This document shows positions 61,017 through 64,000 of a stretch of DNA of 64,000 bases, piece after piece. The notes under the pieces are model-generated. The model made no database searches, had not been told where the DNA came from, and was given only the letters and a program-made list of their open reading frames with translations. The position numbers and the translations under genes were made by a program. Within the stretch, counting starts at the first letter, position 1; each line of letters starts with the position of its first letter. Source of the DNA: Helicobacter sp. MIT 05-5293 (GTDB taxonomy: Bacteria; Campylobacterota; Campylobacteria; Campylobacterales; Helicobacteraceae); contig NZ_JROZ02000002.1 of assembly GCF_000765665.2 (NCBI RefSeq), positions 124,001 to 188,000 of the forward strand. Reading direction: 5' to 3'.

Positions 61017-63097
61017 TCCCGCTCTCTCCAAAAGCTCAAATTTTCTGCTTTGGCAAATTCTATAAAGGCTTCTGTGATTCCATCTCGTTGCAAGTCTTTG
61101 TATGTTTCATATCGCTTTTGGTATTCGCACATTCTTTCATTGAAAGATTCTTGGCTTTCATTTGATTGTTTGATAGGCTCTTCACCCTCAAGATGTGGGT
61201 GAAATAAATCATGCCTAACAACCAAATGCCCATGAGAATCTAAAAGCGGATAATAAATCTTTTCCCCTGAATTATCCTTGCTAGGCTCACTCATTGTTGC
61301 AAAGAAAATGTTGTAATCTTCACATTTTGGGCAAAGCTCTTGACCATTTTCATCTTCGCCTCCCCATTTTTGCAAAAATAGCACAGAAGTTTTTGTGCCT
61401 GTGTGAGGCTTGAAGACATTGCCATGCAGTCCTACAACAGCTAGGATTCTAGCCTTATCCGCGATAAACTCCCTGATATATTTATCGCTAGAGTTATTGA
61501 ATCTCCCCTGTGGAAGCACAATAGCCATACGCCCACCGGGTTTTAACATATCTAAGTTGCGCTCAATAAATAAAATATCGCGTCCTACTTTGCTTTGTAG
61601 CTTACCATTGGCATTTTTGCTTAGTTCATATCTGCTTAGAATTCTGCTTTCTTTAATATCTCCTGCAAAAGGTGGATTTGCCATTAAAATATCAAAACTA
61701 AAATCGCGATTTTCATTTTTATTTACCCTTAGTTTTTTGAGTTTCTTAAAACCCTCATTATAGACATCATTCCAATTCTCATCTTTTACCCATTCTTCCC
61801 AACGCTCATAATCAATAGAGTTAAGATAAAGCACATTCGTATGCCCATCACCTGCGATGAGATTTAGCATTTTGGAAACTCGCACGCTTCGCTCATCAAA
61901 ATCTACGCCAAAGATTTTTTCTTTGACATAATCTTCACATTCTGGGATTTTTTTCTCCGCTGTGAAAAGGTGGCTTGCTTCAATGCCTTTTTCTTTATAG
62001 ATTTGCTTCCATACATAAAAGCAAGTATGGATAGGGAATCCGCAGCTACCACTTGCAGTGTCTATCATGGTTTCTTCTTTTGTGGGATTAAGCATTTTTA
62101 CGCACATATCTATCACATAACGCGGGGTAAAATATTGTCCTTTTTCACCTTTTGCGGATTTATTGACAAGGTATTCAAACGCATCATCAATGACTTCTAA
62201 ATTTGAGTTAAAAAGCTTGATTTTTTCTAATGAACCAACACAAACGCTTAAATGTGAGGGGGAAAGTTTAATTTTTTCGTCTTCATTAAACACGCCCTCC
62301 CATTTTTTCTTTGCTTTATTAAAAAGTTTTTCTATTTTTACTTTGAGTTCCGAATCTGATTCACCATAGTTTTTAAAATCAAGATTGCGCGTTTTGTCCC
62401 TTGCCCCTTCTAACTCATCATAAAGCTTGATAAAAATGAGCTTGAAGACTTCTTCAAACACATCAACTCCAGCATTTGCCAAAACTTCATCTTCCATTTC
62501 TGTAATAATATCTCTTAGGCTTCTTTTTTGTATCGTTAAAATATCTGTTTTTATCAAGTCATCAAAGGTAAAAGGCTCATTTAAAATATCTTTAAGGCTT
62601 TTATCGCTTGTAGGGATATTAGGGATAGATTCAAAATAATTGGGGTCTTTGCGGTGGTAATAGCTAATTTGGTTACCATTGCTCCATACTGCCATTGTCG
62701 CACCTGTGGCATTACAATAGCTTTTAAGCTGCTCTTTGCCTTCTTTGAGCTTTGGCTTTTTAACTTCTATGATAATATAAGCTGAAGTGATTTGGAGTTT
62801 GTCCATTACCACAATATCTGCCCTTTTCACCTCGCGCCCAAAATGAACAGAATATTCTACTTGGATTCGTGATTTAGGATATTGGTATTCATTGATGAGC
62901 TTATCTAAATAAAGTTGGCGAACGATTTCTTCGGGGGTGAGTTTAATTTCTTTATCGCGTATGAGGCATAGCACATAATAACTTATGCCACTTTTACTTT
63001 CTTTTGTGGTGATTTTGGATTCTAGTTGCATTATAGAATCTGCACTAAACAAATCAAGCTTATAATTGGAATTTTTCAAGATTTCTTGTAATAGCAT
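61013..63097 (-). CDS. Fusion of HsdR-type nuclease and N6-adenine methyltransferase (BcgI-like)
   Basis: The 694-residue protein joins an N-terminal HsdR_N-like nuclease to an N6 methylase with HsdM features. The nuclease spans about 75-125, with Asp in RADIVVMD and Glu-Lys in IIIEVKKP. The methylase has TASGSCGFPIHTCF near 320-333 and MANPPFAGD near 434. There is no helicase, so it is not a classical type I HsdR. Together with a separate specificity subunit this matches the type IIB/IIG plan of BcgI. ATG 63097 has GGGGAG upstream. Confidence 0.88.
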   Translation of the reverse strand: MLLQEILKNSNYKLDLFSADSIMQLESKITTKESKSGISYYVLCLIRDKEIKLTPEEIVRQLYLDKLINEYQYPKSRIQVEYSVHFGREVKRADIVVMDKLQITSAYIIIEVKKPKLKEGKEQLKSYCNATGATMAVWSNGNQISYYHRKDPNYFESIPNIPTSDKSLKDILNEPFTFDDLIKTDILTIQKRSLRDIITEMEDEVLANAGVDVFEEVFKLIFIKLYDELEGARDKTRNLDFKNYGESDSELKVKIEKLFNKAKKKWEGVFNEDEKIKLSPSHLSVCVGSLEKIKLFNSNLEVIDDAFEYLVNKSAKGEKGQYFTPRYVIDMCVKMLNPTKEETMIDTASGSCGFPIHTCFYVWKQIYKEKGIEASHLFTAEKKIPECEDYVKEKIFGVDFDERSVRVSKMLNLIAGDGHTNVLYLNSIDYERWEEWVKDENWNDVYNEGFKKLKKLRVNKNENRDFSFDILMANPPFAGDIKESRILSRYELSKNANGKLQSKVGRDILFIERNLDMLKPGGRMAIVLPQGRFNNSSDKYIREFIADKARILAVVGLHGNVFKPHTGTKTSVLFLQKWGGEDENGQELCPKCEDYNIFFATMSEPSKDNSGEKIYYPLLDSHGHLVVRHDLFHPHLEGEEPIKQSNESQESFNERMCEYQKRYETYKDLQRDGITEAFIEFAKAENLSFWRERE

Positions 63098-63238
63098 TTT
63101 TTCTCCCCAATGCAAAATGTTTTTAAAAGCGTAACAAAAGCCCCTTTAAAATTCGCTTCTTTCCATGTAGGATTTCTGCTTTAAGGAGAAAATTGTGCCA
63201 ACTTAGGGCTTCTCAATATTTTCTTTACATAGTGGATT

Positions 63239-63883
63239 CTACTCAAACTCCAACATCTTTAGCACCCTTGCGGGGTTGCCCCCAACTATCGCATTTTCTG
63301 GCACATCTTTAGTAACCACCGAACCCGCTGCGATAATCGCATTATCACCAATTGTTACACCCGGGCAAATGGTTACATTAATCCCAATCCACACGCGATT
63401 ACCAATTACAATGGGCTTACAAAAAGTTGCCTGACGATTATAAGGGTCAAAGTCATGGTTAATGGTCGTAAGGCATACTTTGGGCGCAATAAACACATCA
63501 TCACCAATTGTGATTCCCCCTCTGTCCATAAATGTGCAAGCCTGATTCATAAAAAAGTTTTTGCCCACGCGGATATTTTTCCCAAAATCTACATAAAAAG
63601 GTGGGATAATCCACGACTTATCATCAAGCTTTTGCCCAATGATTTTGCTAAAAAGTTTGCGCGATTTTTTGGGGCTGTGTGCGCCCGAATTAAACTTATG
63701 GGTAAGCTTAATCGTCTCACGAATCACCGCTAAAATCTTTTCGCATTCTGGGTCGTTCATATCGACAAGCTCGCCTTCTAAATCGCGTGTAAAAATATCG
63801 CGATTCGTTGTTGGTGCGGGTGTGCTACGCGCTGAAAGTTTGGTGATGAGTTTCTTTTTATTGCTTTTGGATTCTTTTTTCAT
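63239..63883 (-). CDS. Maa/LacA-like hexapeptide O-acetyltransferase
   Basis: The 214-residue protein has the Mac domain ([18 protein letters not shown]) followed by a left-handed beta-helix with [20 protein letters not shown] (catalytic His) and [13 protein letters not shown]. It is of the maltose/galactoside acetyltransferase type. A basic N-terminal tail of about 35 residues is extra. Its promoter at 63921-63951 has the 19-bp MerR spacer, placing it in the same candidate regulon as the redox enzymes. The start has AAAGGAG upstream. Confidence 0.87.
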   Translation of the reverse strand: MKKESKSNKKKLITKLSARSTPAPTTNRDIFTRDLEGELVDMNDPECEKILAVIRETIKLTHKFNSGAHSPKKSRKLFSKIIGQKLDDKSWIIPPFYVDFGKNIRVGKNFFMNQACTFMDRGGITIGDDVFIAPKVCLTTINHDFDPYNRQATFCKPIVIGNRVWIGINVTICPGVTIGDNAIIAAGSVVTKDVPENAIVGGNPARVLKMLEFE

Positions 63884-63920
63884 TTGGTTGCTCCTTTAGC
63901 TGGGTTGTTTAGTGGTTTGA

Positions 63921-63951
63921 ATTATAAAACATTAGACCTACTCTCTGTCAA
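63921..63951 (-). promoter_or_regulatory. MerR-type promoter (19-bp spacer) of the acetyltransferase
   Basis: On the minus strand TTGACA (63951-63946) and TATAAT (63926-63921) are 19 bases apart, with GAGAGTAGGTCTAATG in the spacer. Confidence 0.75.
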
Positions 63952-64000
63952 GAATTGAGCATTGATATTAGAATCCACGCTAAAAGCGGATAAATTTTGC

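Overview
The window looks like a defence-rich accessory region from an epsilonproteobacterium, most likely an enterohepatic-type Helicobacter. The DNA is AT-rich and full of AGAATCT/AGATTCT words. Genes carry 9-12 bp G/C homopolymers of the phase-variation kind, and promoters are dominated by a TATAAT -10 box. These are sequence impressions; no database search was possible. I see no integrase, transposase, tRNA, rRNA or CRISPR array.

Layout. At 1-3.5 kb there are hsdS and hsdM of a first type I restriction-modification (RM) system, each preceded by a 25-codon leader ORF. At 3.5-6 kb there are a Tat-signal aldo/keto reductase, a DinJ/YafQ toxin-antitoxin pair with a frameshifted toxin, and a TauE/SafE permease. 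At 6.2-12.9 kb there are McrBC, a HAD phosphatase, a GmrSD-like DUF262/DUF1524 nuclease and a nucleotidyltransferase-like protein. At 13-21.5 kb a second type I system (M, S, R) is interrupted by a broken RelE-type toxin-antitoxin pair, a candidate small RNA, a two-helix membrane protein and a DUF3644 HEPN protein. At 21.5-31.1 kb lie an ankyrin protein, a cyclase-like protein, stress and resistance genes (flavin-type oxidoreductase, Ogt, aminoglycoside nucleotidyltransferase, CatB-like acetyltransferase), a paired SMR exporter, an arginase-family enzyme and a Tat-signal SDR. At 31.3-38.3 kb lie an alanine symporter, an SF1 helicase with a C-terminal nuclease-like domain, a GltS-type symporter with a periplasmic extension, and an LprI-like protein. 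At 38.3-44.3 kb is a third type I system, and at 44.4-46.2 kb are CreD and a MerR regulator. At 46.3-53.5 kb are a type III RM system and a type II HNH RM system. At 50.6-51.7 and 53.6-56.7 kb are Tat-signal reductases, a flavodoxin, a MerR regulator and a carboxymuconolactone decarboxylase. At 56.8-63.1 kb is a fourth, helicase-less RM locus (nuclease-methylase fusion, AlbA/Schlafen-like protein, HEPN Abi protein, split hsdS). An acetyltransferase ends the window.

Two themes connect the genes. First, switching: poly-G/C tracts sit in the type III mod gene (OFF here), the third hsdR (ON), the fourth hsdS (split here), a DUF1919 gene and the GltS gene. The first hsdS also has a 12-bp repeat in its inter-domain spacer. 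The population could therefore vary its restriction, methylation and surface functions. Second, a redox regulon: six minus-strand promoters with TTGAC(A/T) and TATAAT boxes exactly 19 bp apart, the MerR-type geometry, precede the Tat-signal reductases, one MerR gene, the decarboxylase/flavodoxin/MerR/reductase operon and an acetyltransferase.
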